From: Mesostigma viride
Taxonomy: Eukaryota > Streptophyta > Mesostigmatophyceae > Mesostigmatales > Mesostigmataceae
NCBI GenBank assembly: GCA_009746045.1
Contig: RPFO01001678.1
Location: forward strand, 43,501 to 107,500
Reading direction: 5' to 3'
Length of the DNA stretch: 64,000 nucleotides
Below are positions 54,120-63,423 of this stretch, piece after piece. A model generated the notes under the pieces. That model did no database searches, was not told where the DNA came from, and worked only from the letters and a program-made list of their open reading frames with translations. How positions within the stretch are numbered: the stretch's first letter is position 1; every line of letters starts with the position of its first letter. Position numbers and translations under genes: made by a program.

Positions 54120-55083
54120 CCAACCCTTTCTTGTTTTGGAGCTGCAAGCTTCACACCATGACCAACCCATTCCTTGCTGCCTTGTGAAATGGACACCTGG
54201 TTACCCTGGACTTATAATAAGCCTCATGAGCACCCCTTTTGCCACCTTAATGGTATCCTCTTTTAGGGATCTATGGTTCAACCCTGCCATCTGATCATTA
54301 ACTTGACCTGCAGGTCATCCCCAACCCTTTCTTTTGCAACTGTACCTTGGCTTGGGCTTAAAGGAGGATATTGAATATTCCTTAGGCAACATATCCTGGA
54401 TATCTGAATGAGAGGCCCTGACTACAGGAAACGTATTACAGTGAGTTCCTGGTCTTCCCAGTTATCACTGGCGCCCGTTTCATGGCGCCCGCCCCGAGCG
54501 TTCCAGGCATCATCCATCCAAATGTTCACCAATGGAAACCACTTCAACACCACTGTGCCACTGCTTGATGGGGAGCCCATGTCATCACTGGGTGTTAAAG
54601 CCCAGGAGTCATACATACCAGGCTGTGGCTCAACTAGGGAATCGAACCCTACCCCAGAACCCCAGGTTAAACTTAACCTGGTCACATGACAGACAACAAG
54701 AGAGATTGGCATACAACATGATTATGGTTTATTATAGAATATCCACCAAAACCAATGTTGAGTGTTCCCAGTGGACCAGCCTGCACCAGCAAGGCCCAAC
54801 TGTCAGGTTACAACACCATAATATCCAAGGTTGTCACTTATTCACAGCTAAAGAAAACTAAACAAGAGAGATATATACAAACAACCTGGAAGAACTCTCA
54901 ACATGGCCTGCCCTGTCATGGCCTAACTGCCCGAGGCCAAAGGCATCCCACTGTGCTAATCCTTTACAGGAAGAGCTTGCTCCTGTTGAGCCTTCTACCT
55001 GCTTGGTGACAGGTAGGCTACCTGTTGCCCTCCCCCCTGGGGACAACAGCACTGGTCAGCCACCAACTGGCAAAGGCTGGACT
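54120..55083 (-). other. 3' non-coding region of the young copia element
   Basis: No gene. It is conserved with 26088-27091, including paired GGCGCCC words (54474-54494), the block GACATGGGCTCCCCATC and a final purine tract. A GACCAGGAACTCACTGTAATACG block (minus strand, near 54440) resembles the LTR end, and its CTGTAATACG is the exact complement of CGTATTACAG just inside the 5' LTR (60996-61005), which could pair the RNA ends. Confidence 0.6.
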
Positions 55084-58000
55084 TCAAGTCCCACCAGAAA
55101 AGGGGTCCATGAGCCCTTTGAGCACAGGGTATTGTAGCTCAGCCTTGCTCTCCAGCTTGGTGAGGGCGTCTGCTGGGTTGTCAACACCAGGCACATGTTC
55201 AAGATGAGCAAGGTAAGACATCTCCTTCAGCAACAAATAATCCAGATCCCTGCTCCTGGCGAGCTGTCTGTGCACAAACTGCACCATGCCCATGCTGTCT
55301 GTCTTGACCAGTGTGTGCAGCTGCAAGCTACAGGAAGCTACCTGACAGAGCTGGTAGAATAACTCCCTGAGGTAAAGAGCAGTGTGTAGCCCCTCACATA
55401 TTGCCCTGCACTCAGCAATGTCACTGCTGGGCGTCACCCTGTTCTGTAACCTACTGTACCAGCTGACCAGAGAAGTGTGCTCCTGTTGTAGTGTAATGAG
55501 TGCTGCTGCCCTACCCCTGACATCCGTCACCTTCCTGCTGTCCATGGAACTGTCCACAAAAAGCACCATGTTGAGTGGTTTGTACAAGTCCACAGCTGCC
55601 AGTATGAGTGGAGGTGAGCTCCTGACAGACTCAACCACCTGCTCTGCCCCTACCTCAACCAGCTGAGCATCTGTGAGCCTACTCAGCACCAACAAATCTG
55701 GGGCACAAATGCTAGCTAGCCAAGCCAACATTCCCCTGATTGTGGCACACCTGGCCTGGGTAATGGGCTGCTGGAGGGCATCAATGATCTGCTGAGGATA
55801 GTTGTTGCCACCCTCCATCTTGATAAACCAAGTACCTGCCCTCTTGATCAGCGTGGCCTGCATTCCACAAAACACCATGGGCTCATCCTGCTTCATGTGC
55901 TGGACCTTTCCTAACTCAAACCTCTTCTGGATCTTGGACAGTACTGAATCCACCCACTCAGGAGGCCCTAAAAGGTGCAGGTCATCTCCATGCAGAGATG
56001 CAAACACAGGCAACCCTTCATGAGTACTCTGGAACAAGCAAGGATCAACTGGAGACACAGTAAAGCCACAGTGAGTTTTCAGAAACTTTTCCAGGCTCTT
56101 TCTCCAGATGATAGGGCTGGACCTGAGACCCTCCAAACCCTTGAGTATTCTGAGATATTTTGACTTGATCTCTGCTCTCCACACCTTGGGCACTGTTACA
56201 AAGAAGGGAGGGATATCACGCCACGTCTCCTTGGCCTGCTCCACATCACCTTTAAGAAAAGCCCTCTTGAAATCAATCAGCACAGAGCTGTACGCAATGC
56301 CCTTGACCAGGAAAGACAGATATATACACAGAACAATCCTCCAGGTATCATGCAGCATCCCAGGCGTATACAACTCCTCATCTGTCAGCTCCCCCGTGCC
56401 ATGGTACTCAGTCACAACTGGCCTCACATGTGGCACCTGCACACCGTCTATCTCCTTCAGCTTGAGCACAAACAAGAGCCTTAGCAACTGATGCTCCCTG
56501 GGCAACTCATCCACAGGCTCAGCACAGTTAGACACTATCCAGTCATGCCCACTGGAGACAAACCCTAGAATCCATGCCTTAGCCATCTTGGGGCTTTGCA
56601 TCAACTCTACCAACTGGTGCCAGGAAATAGGACTGTGACCAGCAATCTGGTACTTGTGCACCCCCAAGTCCCGTGGATCTAGGGTGGTTGGGATGATCAA
56701 CAAGTCCTCAGCAATGGGCTCCTTGCCTTCAGGCCCCACACTCTGCTGCCCCTTCACAGCCTTGACTGCCACAGCTAGACCCTTGGAGTAGTGATATCTC
56801 TGGAGGGGCAAACTGCCATGACCTTCTAGTGCAAGCTCATCTGCTGACAGAGTCACTCCTGGCATGCACAAGAAATTCTGGCCCAAAATGGCAGGCCCCT
56901 GGTACCCTTCCACCACACAGAACGCAGTGGGGACACCCAGGATAGGCACAGTCACTTCCCCTAGGATCTTCATTGTTACAGTGCCCGTAAAGTCACTCAC
57001 TGCCCTGCAGCCAGCCTTATTCACCTTCAGGCCCTGAGCATCCTCCACCCTGATGATAGACACCTCTGAGTTAGTATCCACTTCTAGGGTAGCAGCCCAG
57101 CAAGAACCCCATTCAGTCAACTTAGATACCTTGGGATCCTTGTGCTTGTTGAACATGAGCGACCGGACAATGTCTGCCATGAGTGGCCTCTTGGACCCTG
57201 GTGCAGGCCCAGCCCCCGTTGGCTCCACCACAGGTGATGCAGTTGCCTCCTGCACCTCATCATCATCAGAGGGATAGCCACCTCCCACGTCAGTGACAGG
57301 CACATCAACTACCTGGTCCTTAACCTGGCCCTCCAGCCAACACTGGGGTCCAGGCCCGTCTGCAGGCCAGATTGCATGTGGCTTGCGTTCCTTGACGTTG
57401 GCCCAGCTCAACCTGTAAACATGCCTGGGATTACTCTCCAAGGCCACAAGGCAGGAACGATTGGCATCTTCCACACAGGTCACCACCCCGTTCTGCCACT
57501 TGCCCCTCTTGCCCTGCATTGATGGCTCCTTCCACATTCTGACCTTCAGCCCCACCTGAGGCCTCAGCACATTCCAGCCCCTATCCTTGCGTCTCAACTG
57601 AGCAAACACCCTGTCTGCTTTCCTCAAGCATGCCTGGACCACTTCCTGGGCTAGCATCCCAAACTGCAGTGCTACAGGATTGACAGCCACCCCGTCATAA
57701 TAGTAGTTTATTCTGAGGTTCAACTGTTCTTCCACCTGCCTGGTCCACACTGCCCTCTCCAAAGCAGATGCTACCAGTGGCACCTTAGGTTCTGCCAGCA
57801 CTACGGTCTTGACCTCCCTGATGGATCTCTCCACAGCACCTTGCTGTCCATGGCTCTCCCTGGGCGTGACCAGCAGCTTGCATGGCAGTTGCTCCTGCTG
57901 TGACAGTAGGCACTCAAACTGAATATCAGCCTGTACTGTCTTGTACACCCCAAAGCCTGGTAAGAGAGTCTGCAAGCCCAGCAGCAGGGTATTCCCCTTC

Positions 58001-58623
58001 ATATCTGGCAGAATCTGGAGCAGCCTGTACCTGCTAAATCTGTCCACTGCCACCAAAATGTATAAGCCCCTGATATGCTGGACGTCTACCTGGATGTCCC
58101 CCTTCTCCCTGGCAGGCTCCCTAGCATGGGACCTTGGCTTCTTGGCAGCATTCTCCTTACAAGCACATTGCTCAGCTGCAGCCCTGCATGCTTCCCTCAG
58201 TGGCTCATCTCCAATCTTCCAACCAAACATCTCAGCCATGGCTGTGTGACCAAAGATATTGTGCAGCCTGCGTCCAGCATCCGTGTAGCTCAGTTGCCTA
58301 GCCAGATTACGCACCTGGGAAGACGCCTGGACGGGCCCTGCGTGTGAGGACGCAACATCCACCTTCTGCATCTTGGATCCAGAGGACCCAGCAGACCCTC
58401 CCAGCAGAGCATCTAGGCTCCCAGAGCCAACCCTGTCTGGGGACCCTCCACCTGTTGACAGTTGAGGGGATTGTTGTGCTGCAGCATGCATGCAATCTTG
58501 TGGAATGAGAACATCAGTACACCCCTGGTGCTGATCAGAGGTGGCACCCTGCCCAGATTTATTTACATGTGAAGCTGTGTCCCCACAGGGTGTCTCACTA
58601 TGTACACGGGACTGCTTCACTAG
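55084..58623 (-). CDS. copia pol: integrase, retropepsin-like, RT, RNase H
   Basis: 1178 codons from the GTG at 58620, in frame with gag through a UGA. Residues 105-160: zinc-like H120/H125 and C152/C154 (HNIFGHTAM, CACKEN). Integrase 175-420 with D179 (QVDVQHIRG), D232 (VQADIQFE) and E264 (GQQGAVERS); 31 residues lie between the last two, shorter than usual. Retropepsin-like 505-600: LEVDTNSEVSIIR (DTN where DTG is expected) and GYQGPAILGQNFL. RT 710-900: VLIDFKRAFLKGD and catalytic ASLHGDDLHLLG. RNase H 1000-1150: VLFVDSSMDSRKV, SDIAECRAICEG, VPGVDNPADALTK. Standard copia has protease before integrase; here it follows. Confidence 0.9.
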   Translation of the reverse strand, partial: LVKQSRVHSETPCGDTASHVNKSGQGATSDQHQGCTDVLIPQDCMHAAAQQSPQLSTGGGSPDRVGSGSLDALLGGSAGSSGSKMQKVDVASSHAGPVQASSQVRNLARQLSYTDAGRRLHNIFGHTAMAEMFGWKIGDEPLREACRAAAEQCACKENAAKKPRSHAREPAREKGDIQVDVQHIRGLYILVAVDRFSRYRLLQILPDMKGNTLLLGLQTLLPGFGVYKTVQADIQFECLLSQQEQLPCKLLVTPRESHGQQGAVERSIREVKTVVLAEPKVPLVASALERAVWTRQVEEQLNLRINYYYDGVAVNPVALQFGMLAQEVVQACLRKADRVFAQLRRKDRGWNVLRPQVGLKVRMWKEPSMQGKRGKWQNGVVTCVEDANRSCLVALESNPRHVYRLSWANVKERKPHAIWPADGPGPQCWLEGQVKDQVVDVPVTDVGGGYPSDDDEVQEATASPVVEPTGAGPAPGSKRPLMADIVRSLMFNKHKDPKVSKLTEWGSCWAATLEVDTNSEVSIIRVEDAQGLKVNKAGCRAVSDFTGTVTMKILGEVTVPILGVPTAFCVVEGYQGPAILGQNFLCMPGVTLSADELALEGHGSLPLQRYHYSKGLAVAVKAVKGQQSVGPEGKEPIAEDLLIIPTTLDPRDLGVHKYQIAGHSPISWHQLVELMQSPKMAKAWILGFVSSGHDWIVSNCAEPVDELPREHQLLRLLFVLKLKEIDGVQVPHVRPVVTEYHGTGELTDEELYTPGMLHDTWRIVLCIYLSFLVKGIAYSSVLIDFKRAFLKGDVEQAKETWRDIPPFFVTVPKVWRAEIKSKYLRILKGLEGLRSSPIIWRKSLEKFLKTHCGFTVSPVDPCLFQSTHEGLPVFASLHGDDLHLLGPPEWVDSVLSKIQKRFELGKVQHMKQDEPMVFCGMQATLIKRAGTWFIKMEGGNNYPQQIIDALQQPITQARCATIRGMLAWLASICAPDLLVLSRLTDAQLVEVGAEQVVESVRSSPPLILAAVDLYKPLNMVLFVDSSMDSRKVTDVRGRAAALITLQQEHTSLVSWYSRLQNRVTPSSDIAECRAICEGLHTALYLRELFYQLCQVASCSLQLHTLVKTDSMGMVQFVHRQLARSRDLDYLLLKEMSYLAHLEHVPGVDNPADALTKLESKAELQYPVLKGLMDPFSGGT

Positions 58624-58632
58624 TCACTTCTG
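58618..58632 (-). promoter_or_regulatory. Stop-codon readthrough site between gag and pol
   Basis: The minus strand reads CAG AAG TGA CTA GTG AAG. The gag stop TGA (58626-58624) is followed at once by CTA G, and pol continues in the same frame. UGA-CUA(-G) is the established leaky context used for readthrough in several RNA viruses and some cellular genes. Single-stop separation, same frame and that context together indicate that pol is made as a gag-pol readthrough product. Confidence 0.8.
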
Positions 58633-59947
58633 ATCAGACTGCCCCTTCTTCTTGTTTGGGCAATCCCTCTTCCAGTGACCTTCCTTGCCACAAGCAAAAC
58701 ACTTGCTCTTGCCAGACCCTCCCCCTGGGGCCTTGCTGTCCTGCTTGTTCTGGTTGCCTGAGGCCTGATTGTTATTCTGCCCCTGGCCACCACCCTTACC
58801 CTGCTGATGGCTGTTACGGTTGCCAGACTGGTTCCCCTGATTCTGGTTCCCCTGCTGACCTCCTCCACCACCCTGGTTCTGCTCCTTCTGGGCCTGCTTC
58901 CTTCTCCTGCTACCATACCGTGTCCCAGATGGGGTACGGTTCTTGCCCTGGCTAGCCTGAGACGCTGACCCTCCCTGAGAACTGATACCCTTGCAGGTAG
59001 GGACCCGGGTCCTGAAGTTTAGTATCACACGCTTCAGAGCCCCCCAGGTGCCATCAGTGAGATCACAGAGCTGCCTAGCAGTAGCCCTACCTTCCTCTGA
59101 CAAGCCCATCTTATCAAAGAAGTGGTCTGCTGCTGCCCTGACTGTCACACTGAAGCCCTGCTTCTTGCCTGCCTCCACGATCAACTCAAACCTGGCCAGC
59201 TCAGCAGCCACCTCACCCTTGATCTCAAACTCATCAAATTCTCTCTTCTTTTCCATGGTGAGATTGTGAACCCTGTCAGAAAACTCCTCCTTGATGTCAT
59301 CCAGGAACTGCAGCCAAGTGTGCCCCTCTTTCAGAGCATGCCTAGCCATGTCATTGACCCTTTCAGACGACCCCTTGTTTGCGGTGGAAGAGTGAAACAC
59401 CCTGACAATATCCACACCTGCTGCGACAGAGCCCACGACTAGCTTCATGTCATCAAGCCATTTATCCAGGTTGTCTTGCTTCAGGGAGGGTTGAGCGCTT
59501 TCTGCCCATTCATGACTGTCACAGCATCAGAAAATGGACGGGTGCCAGGCAACACACTCCCCACACGCACTGGTGGTGCCTGGGGAGGGTCAATCCTAGC
59601 CTCCAAACGCTCGGGCAACATACCAGACACCCTATCGTGAACAGCAGCTTGCTTTGCAGCACGCACACCTGGGGTGACGATGGCGTCCTCCTCACCAGGC
59701 GTTGTGAGCACCACTGCTCCGTAGGTCGCCTGGCACGCTTGACTTTCTCCGCCTCAGCTTGCCCATCACGCCACCGCTTGTGTGTTCTCCCGGCTCTGGG
59801 GTCCATCTCTGGGATAGGTTGCCCAGCTGGCGCCTCCACGCCCCTCTCCTCCATCGCCTCCCCTTCCTCTCTGGCGATGTCCTCCTCTGCCGTTCGCTCC
59901 CGTTGCTCCTCGAATGTCGCCGCACCCCGGCTTGCCCTCCTAGGCAT
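58624..59947 (-). CDS. copia gag with zinc knuckle
   Basis: The best part is 59490-58624, with QDNLDKWLDDMKLVVGSVAA, HTWLQFLDDIKEEFSDRVHN, a Gln/Asn/Gly-rich stretch and the knuckle CFACGKEGHWKRDC, ending SDQK-stop. Upstream in two other phases are FSDAVTVMNGQKALNPP (59530-59481) and MPRRASRGAATFEEQRERTA from 59947. The joins near 59740 and 59500 need one-base shifts and have no recognised slippery heptamer, so they may be mutations, sequence indels or separate ORFs. Gag packages the element RNA. Confidence 0.7.
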
Positions 59948-60015
59948 TATATACAATGGCTGCGACCAACTTTGCAACAAGAAAACAGCAAACTCTCCAC
60001 CTATCCTCCACCCCC

Positions 60016-60981
60016 TCAAGCCTCGTTTTCAGACGAAGCTTCTCCTGCAACCGGTGCAGGTGCTGGCTCGTGGAACGGTCCCTCCACCGGATTCAATGGC
60101 TGCCCCTGGTCGTCGTGAGTAGGCACAGGCCTAATAACCACCGGAAGCCTCAAACCATACGCGTAATCACGTATCCAGCGAGAACGCCCCCACCTCAGCA
60201 AATGGGCCTCACCTAAACCAACGTTGTCGTCAATGTGGTAGCGATTAAGCTCGTCCCGCTGCGCCTGCTCACGGCCCTCCTGAGAGCCGTCGCCCTCGTG
60301 ACGCCTCTGGGCCGGCTGTACTACCGCCCCTGCTGGCTGATCTACGAAGTCGTAGAAGGCGTCGTCGGCTGAGACCTCTCGACCGCCAACCACGTCGACA
60401 GTCAAACTTAGCTGGTTTAACTCTCGGCGAGAATGTGGAGTATCCCGACTAGTGTAGATGGAGAAGGGATTAAGAGTAATGAAGACACGATCAGCAGCGC
60501 CTCTGGTCAACTCTAAGACAGAGTGCGCCAGATTCTGGCACTCTGCCACCAACGCCTGCGTACTGCCACGAACGATGGCCTCCCGCCTGTCCCGGGCGAC
60601 CTGCACCACGTTTGGCACGCCGGTGTAGTCGTCCCCAAGGCGGAGATTGGCGACAAGGTCGTTTATCTCTCGGGCACCCCCGAGGCTTATGGCAATTATC
60701 TGCAAAAGCAGAGTGACCACCTGCTCAAACGCGAATGCGTTTGTGTGGCCAGCCCGCCAAGACGCTGGCAGCCTTCTGATGATTTCCGCGAGGTCCTCGC
60801 GAAATCTCAGCAGCTGCTCGGCTGCTCCTCGGACGTACTCGCCCGGCGCCGACACCGCTCGAATATTTCGGCGCACTTCCTCCGAGTCCTCGTGCCCTCC
60901 TGCGGGTACTGGACTGGACGCCGCTACCGTTGCTGCACGCGCAAAGGTGTTTGTCCTAGCTTCAGAGTCCGAATTCGACAT
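60016..60981 (-). CDS. ORF1 upstream of copia gag, unknown function
   Basis: 322 codons from an ATG (MSNSDSEARTNTFARAA) only 25 bases inside the 5' LTR boundary. The frame is also open upstream into the LTR. It has LRFREDLAEIIRRLPASWRA, a moderately hydrophobic helix VVTLLLQIIAISLGG, LELTRGAADRVFITLNPFSI and an acidic end PVAGEASSENEA. No zinc knuckle or enzyme motif. Copia elements normally begin with gag; this extra gene is conserved in the remnant at 41270-42037. It could be a divergent capsid or an accessory factor. Confidence 0.65.
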   Translation of the reverse strand: MSNSDSEARTNTFARAATVAASSPVPAGGHEDSEEVRRNIRAVSAPGEYVRGAAEQLLRFREDLAEIIRRLPASWRAGHTNAFAFEQVVTLLLQIIAISLGGAREINDLVANLRLGDDYTGVPNVVQVARDRREAIVRGSTQALVAECQNLAHSVLELTRGAADRVFITLNPFSIYTSRDTPHSRRELNQLSLTVDVVGGREVSADDAFYDFVDQPAGAVVQPAQRRHEGDGSQEGREQAQRDELNRYHIDDNVGLGEAHLLRWGRSRWIRDYAYGLRLPVVIRPVPTHDDQGQPLNPVEGPFHEPAPAPVAGEASSENEA

Positions 60982-61005
60982 ATCCGTCGACCAGACTGTA
61001 ATACG

Positions 61006-61649
61006 ATTTAGATGAACGCGGATCAGTGAGTTTCTGGTCTTCCCAAGATGTGATGAATGGAGCCATGGTTTCAACCAGCGGCTTTTAACCTTTACCACAG
61101 TTGCCTCACTACCCTGTGGTCACTAGCCTGAGGCGGCAGCACCCACGGACGGTGTTGGGAAAAGACGCTTGGCCACTGCTGTGTCCGAGCCTTTCTAGGT
61201 CTCACCATTGCTGCCAGGCCTTGCACGCCTTGGCAGGTCCGCCACTGTCAATTTCCTTGGTTGCATCAATCCAGGACGTCTGTCCTTCCATGAATGACAG
61301 TAACGCTCTGGATTTATCCGTCATGACAAGTACCCGTCCATCCCAGGCCTGCAGGACTGCCAGTCCTGAAGTCCTGTGACATTCTTGGTACCATCAACCA
61401 ATATTGACCACAGTACCTCCTAGTGACAGTCGGTCCTGTGACACGTAACGTGTGATGGTTCACCCAACACTGCCACGTGCCCTGTCCCTCACGTGTCCTT
61501 AGTCCTGGTACTGCTGTAGCGTCCGGCGGCATTACTTCGGGACTTGATAACTCTCAAGTTCCTTGTCCAAATGAGGCGTTTAGCACGGCGTTGGAAAGGC
61601 CACTTCAAGTATGATATGCTTAGCATATTGCATCACCAATATGCTAACT
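61006..61649 (-). repeat. 5' LTR of the young copia element
   Basis: Identical partner of 53476-54119. The right flank CCACC (61650-61654) is the second copy of the target duplication. The internal side continues CGTATTACAGTCTGG on the minus strand; no standard initiator-Met primer site is apparent there. Confidence 0.92.
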
Positions 61650-61654
61650 CCACC

Positions 61655-62382
61655 TCACTGCACATGAAGCAGCGCGCCTTGCTAGCATCGATCGCGTTAA
61701 CGCCAAGGTCAGTGTAGCCATCATCAGGGTCGTCGGGGTACTCCTCCTCCTCCTCGCCGATGAGCTCCGTAGAGTACATCTGGTTCACCCGTCGCGGACC
61801 TGCAGTGGCTGACCTGAAGAAACGGCGCACCGAGGGTGCGCGCCCGCGAGACACCACGTCGGCCACCTGCAGAAGGTATCTCTGGATATTCAGGATGTCC
61901 CACTCCTTCCAGGGGACCTCAGCGTAGTGTTTGAATACCTCGTCCTGCAGCTCGGGGCTGAGCGCCTCGATGAATCTGATCTTGTACTCGTACCAGGTCA
62001 TGTCGGTTAGATAAGCGGCGCTGGACTCAAACTTGGACAGAAACTCGCGATATGGGGTGGTCCCCTGGCGCAGCTTGCCGAAAGCGATCCGCTCGTGGAG
62101 CTCCGCGTCTGGGGGTATCAGCTTGCGGCGCACCCGGTCCATCAGCTCCTCCACGGTTTGCGGGTATGACTGGGATGCGATGCTCTCACAGTTCAGGATG
62201 CTCACCACCGAGGGGTCCATGCAGGTGTTAACCACATGTGGGATCAAATCGCAGGTGGCCAGTTCCCAGCTGTTGTGATTGCACCAAACGGTATACTGCT
62301 GTTGCCACATGCGTCCCCATTCGTCGACCTCTCGCGGTTTCATATCCGCGTGCAGCTTGGGTACATTCTTGAAGGTAGGCAT
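61655..62382 (-). CDS. Gypsy gag, 5' portion before the copia insertion
   Basis: From the ATG at 62382 (MPTFKNVPKLHADMKPREVD), about 240 codons of retrotransposon gag: WGRMWQQQYTVWCNHNSWEL, TVEELMDRVRRKLIPPD, LRQGTTPYREFLSKFES and WYEYKIRFIEALSPELQDEV. This ends in DASKARCFMCSEV, the first half of a CCHC knuckle, where the copia element is inserted. The start is the first ATG after a TAA that closes the upstream frame. Confidence 0.85.
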
Positions 62383-62393
62383 CGGTGGGGCCT

Positions 62394-63148
62394 TTACCGT
62401 GTTAAGCTTAGGCCCCCGACCTCTCTGTAGGAGATGGAGCCGAATGTTGGAGGCTGCGACCGCGGGAGAGATCCGGATCTGTCCGGTGTGCCGTGTGTCC
62501 GGCGCACCTGTACCGACGAGGGGTGTTCGTACCCCGGGTCATCCAGTGCCACCCTGCTGAAACTGAGGTTGCCAGCAGGCGCAGGCGAGGGGACCACGCT
62601 TCGGTCAAGCACCCGTGGGCGCTGCGGTTGAGGTGCCGGGCGCTGGGCTGGCGTGTGAGCCTCCTCGTCGCGGGTGGTGACACTGCTCCGGGTCTCCTCT
62701 GGGCTGGTCCGTGGTCTATGAGTACCAACGGGCGGGCCCTGCGTGACAGATCCCTCGTCCGCCTCGTTAGTCCCTCCCAGGTCATCGAACTCGCCATCTG
62801 CCCCTGGGACCTCCCCTTCCTCGTCCGAATACCATAGCGCCGTGGGTAACAGGGACGTGCTGCCGAAGGACACTCTGCGTCTGCCCCGGTGTGGGGGACC
62901 CGGTGGATGTCCCTGGGGCCGCCCCCGACCTGCCCAAGGATGCGTTGGCTGCCCGGTGCCTGGCTGCTGCTGGCGGTAGTGCAGGGTATCTCCATTCTCG
63001 TCTCCCTGCTGCTCTGGATCCGGTGGTAGCCATTGTGGTCTCGTCTGGGGTTGGTGCTGCTGCATCCGGGGTTGCTGCTGTTGCCATTGCTGTTGTGGTG
63101 ACCGTTTGCTGCTGCTGATGCTGCCTCTGCTGTTGCTGCTGCTGCGGT

Positions 63149-63210
<62 letters not shown>

Positions 63211-63407
63211 CTGCGAGTACTCTTGGACCTAGAACGTTGGAAACAGACCGTTGAAGAGTATGCATTGACAAAGGAAATGTTGAGTGGCATTATGGGTGGG
63301 GAAAGCCAAAAGGGAGTGGCACGTTTGAGCAGTTTTATTGCTAGGCTCAAGACTATAGCATCATCAGGCCTTGCCGAAGAGGAACCAAAGGGCTTTTTCT
63401 GGAGCAA
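62394..63407 (-). CDS. Leader or N-terminal gag frame with a CAG/CTG repeat
   Basis: A minus-strand frame with a Ser/Gln-rich tract followed by PPGPPHRGRRRVSFGSTSLL, TALWYSDEEGEVPGADGEFD and a Pro/Arg/Thr-rich part, ending GGLSLTR-stop 9 bases before the gag ATG. It may be a 5' ORF or an N-terminal gag extension. The tract comes from (CTG)n-like repeats at 63110-63215, which are open in all three minus frames, so the exact frame there is uncertain. Confidence 0.45.
63106..63216. repeat. CTG/CAG-type trinucleotide tract
   Basis: About 110 bases of CTG with scattered GTT, TTG and CGG variants. On the minus strand it encodes Ser, Ala or Gln runs depending on phase. A typical coding microsatellite. 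Confidence 0.85.
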
Positions 63408-63423
63408 TATATTGGCCGCTTAG

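Larger units (their letters stand above)
53476..61649 (-). mobile_element. Young complete copia element (INT-PR-RT order) nested in gypsy gag
   Basis: 8174 bases, minus orientation. LTRs of 644 bases at 53476-54119 and 61006-61649 are identical throughout my line-by-line comparison, with 5-bp TSD GGTGG. Order 5' to 3': LTR, ORF1 (60981-60016), gag (about 59947-58624), UGA readthrough site, pol (58623-55084), 3' non-coding region, purine tract AAAACAAGAAAGGG, LTR. Pol has no internal stop. Gag appears to change phase near 59740 and 59500, which is the only sign against full activity. LTR termini are AGTTAGC...CTAAAT rather than TG...CA if the 5-bp TSD is accepted. Confidence 0.92.
43696..63407 (-). 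mobile_element. Chromodomain Ty3/gypsy element, split by a nested copia element
   Basis: Minus orientation. Gag region (63407-61655 and 53475-53016), pol (about 53050-48908), an extra 3' ORF (48703-46260), polypurine tract (about 46066-46054) and a 2.36 kb 3' LTR (46053-43696). The gag reading frame is cut inside the zinc knuckle and resumes exactly after the copia insertion. The 5' LTR is not in the window: the LTR terminus TGTTACGTCCCGGCCC does not recur to the right of 63407. Pol is uninterrupted, so the element was intact until recently. Confidence 0.88.

Noticed and set aside
55382-56491. Plus-strand frames of 60-127 codons across the copia region
   Set aside because: Antisense to the intact pol frame; no motifs.
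59481-59530. Programmed -1 frameshift within copia gag
   Set aside because: The overlap contains no X XXY YYZ heptamer in the right phase. Mutation or sequence indel is the simpler reading.
61101-61379. 92-codon frame identical to one at 53571-53849
   Set aside because: Identity is explained by the two LTRs; a short frame in an LTR without motif is not a gene.
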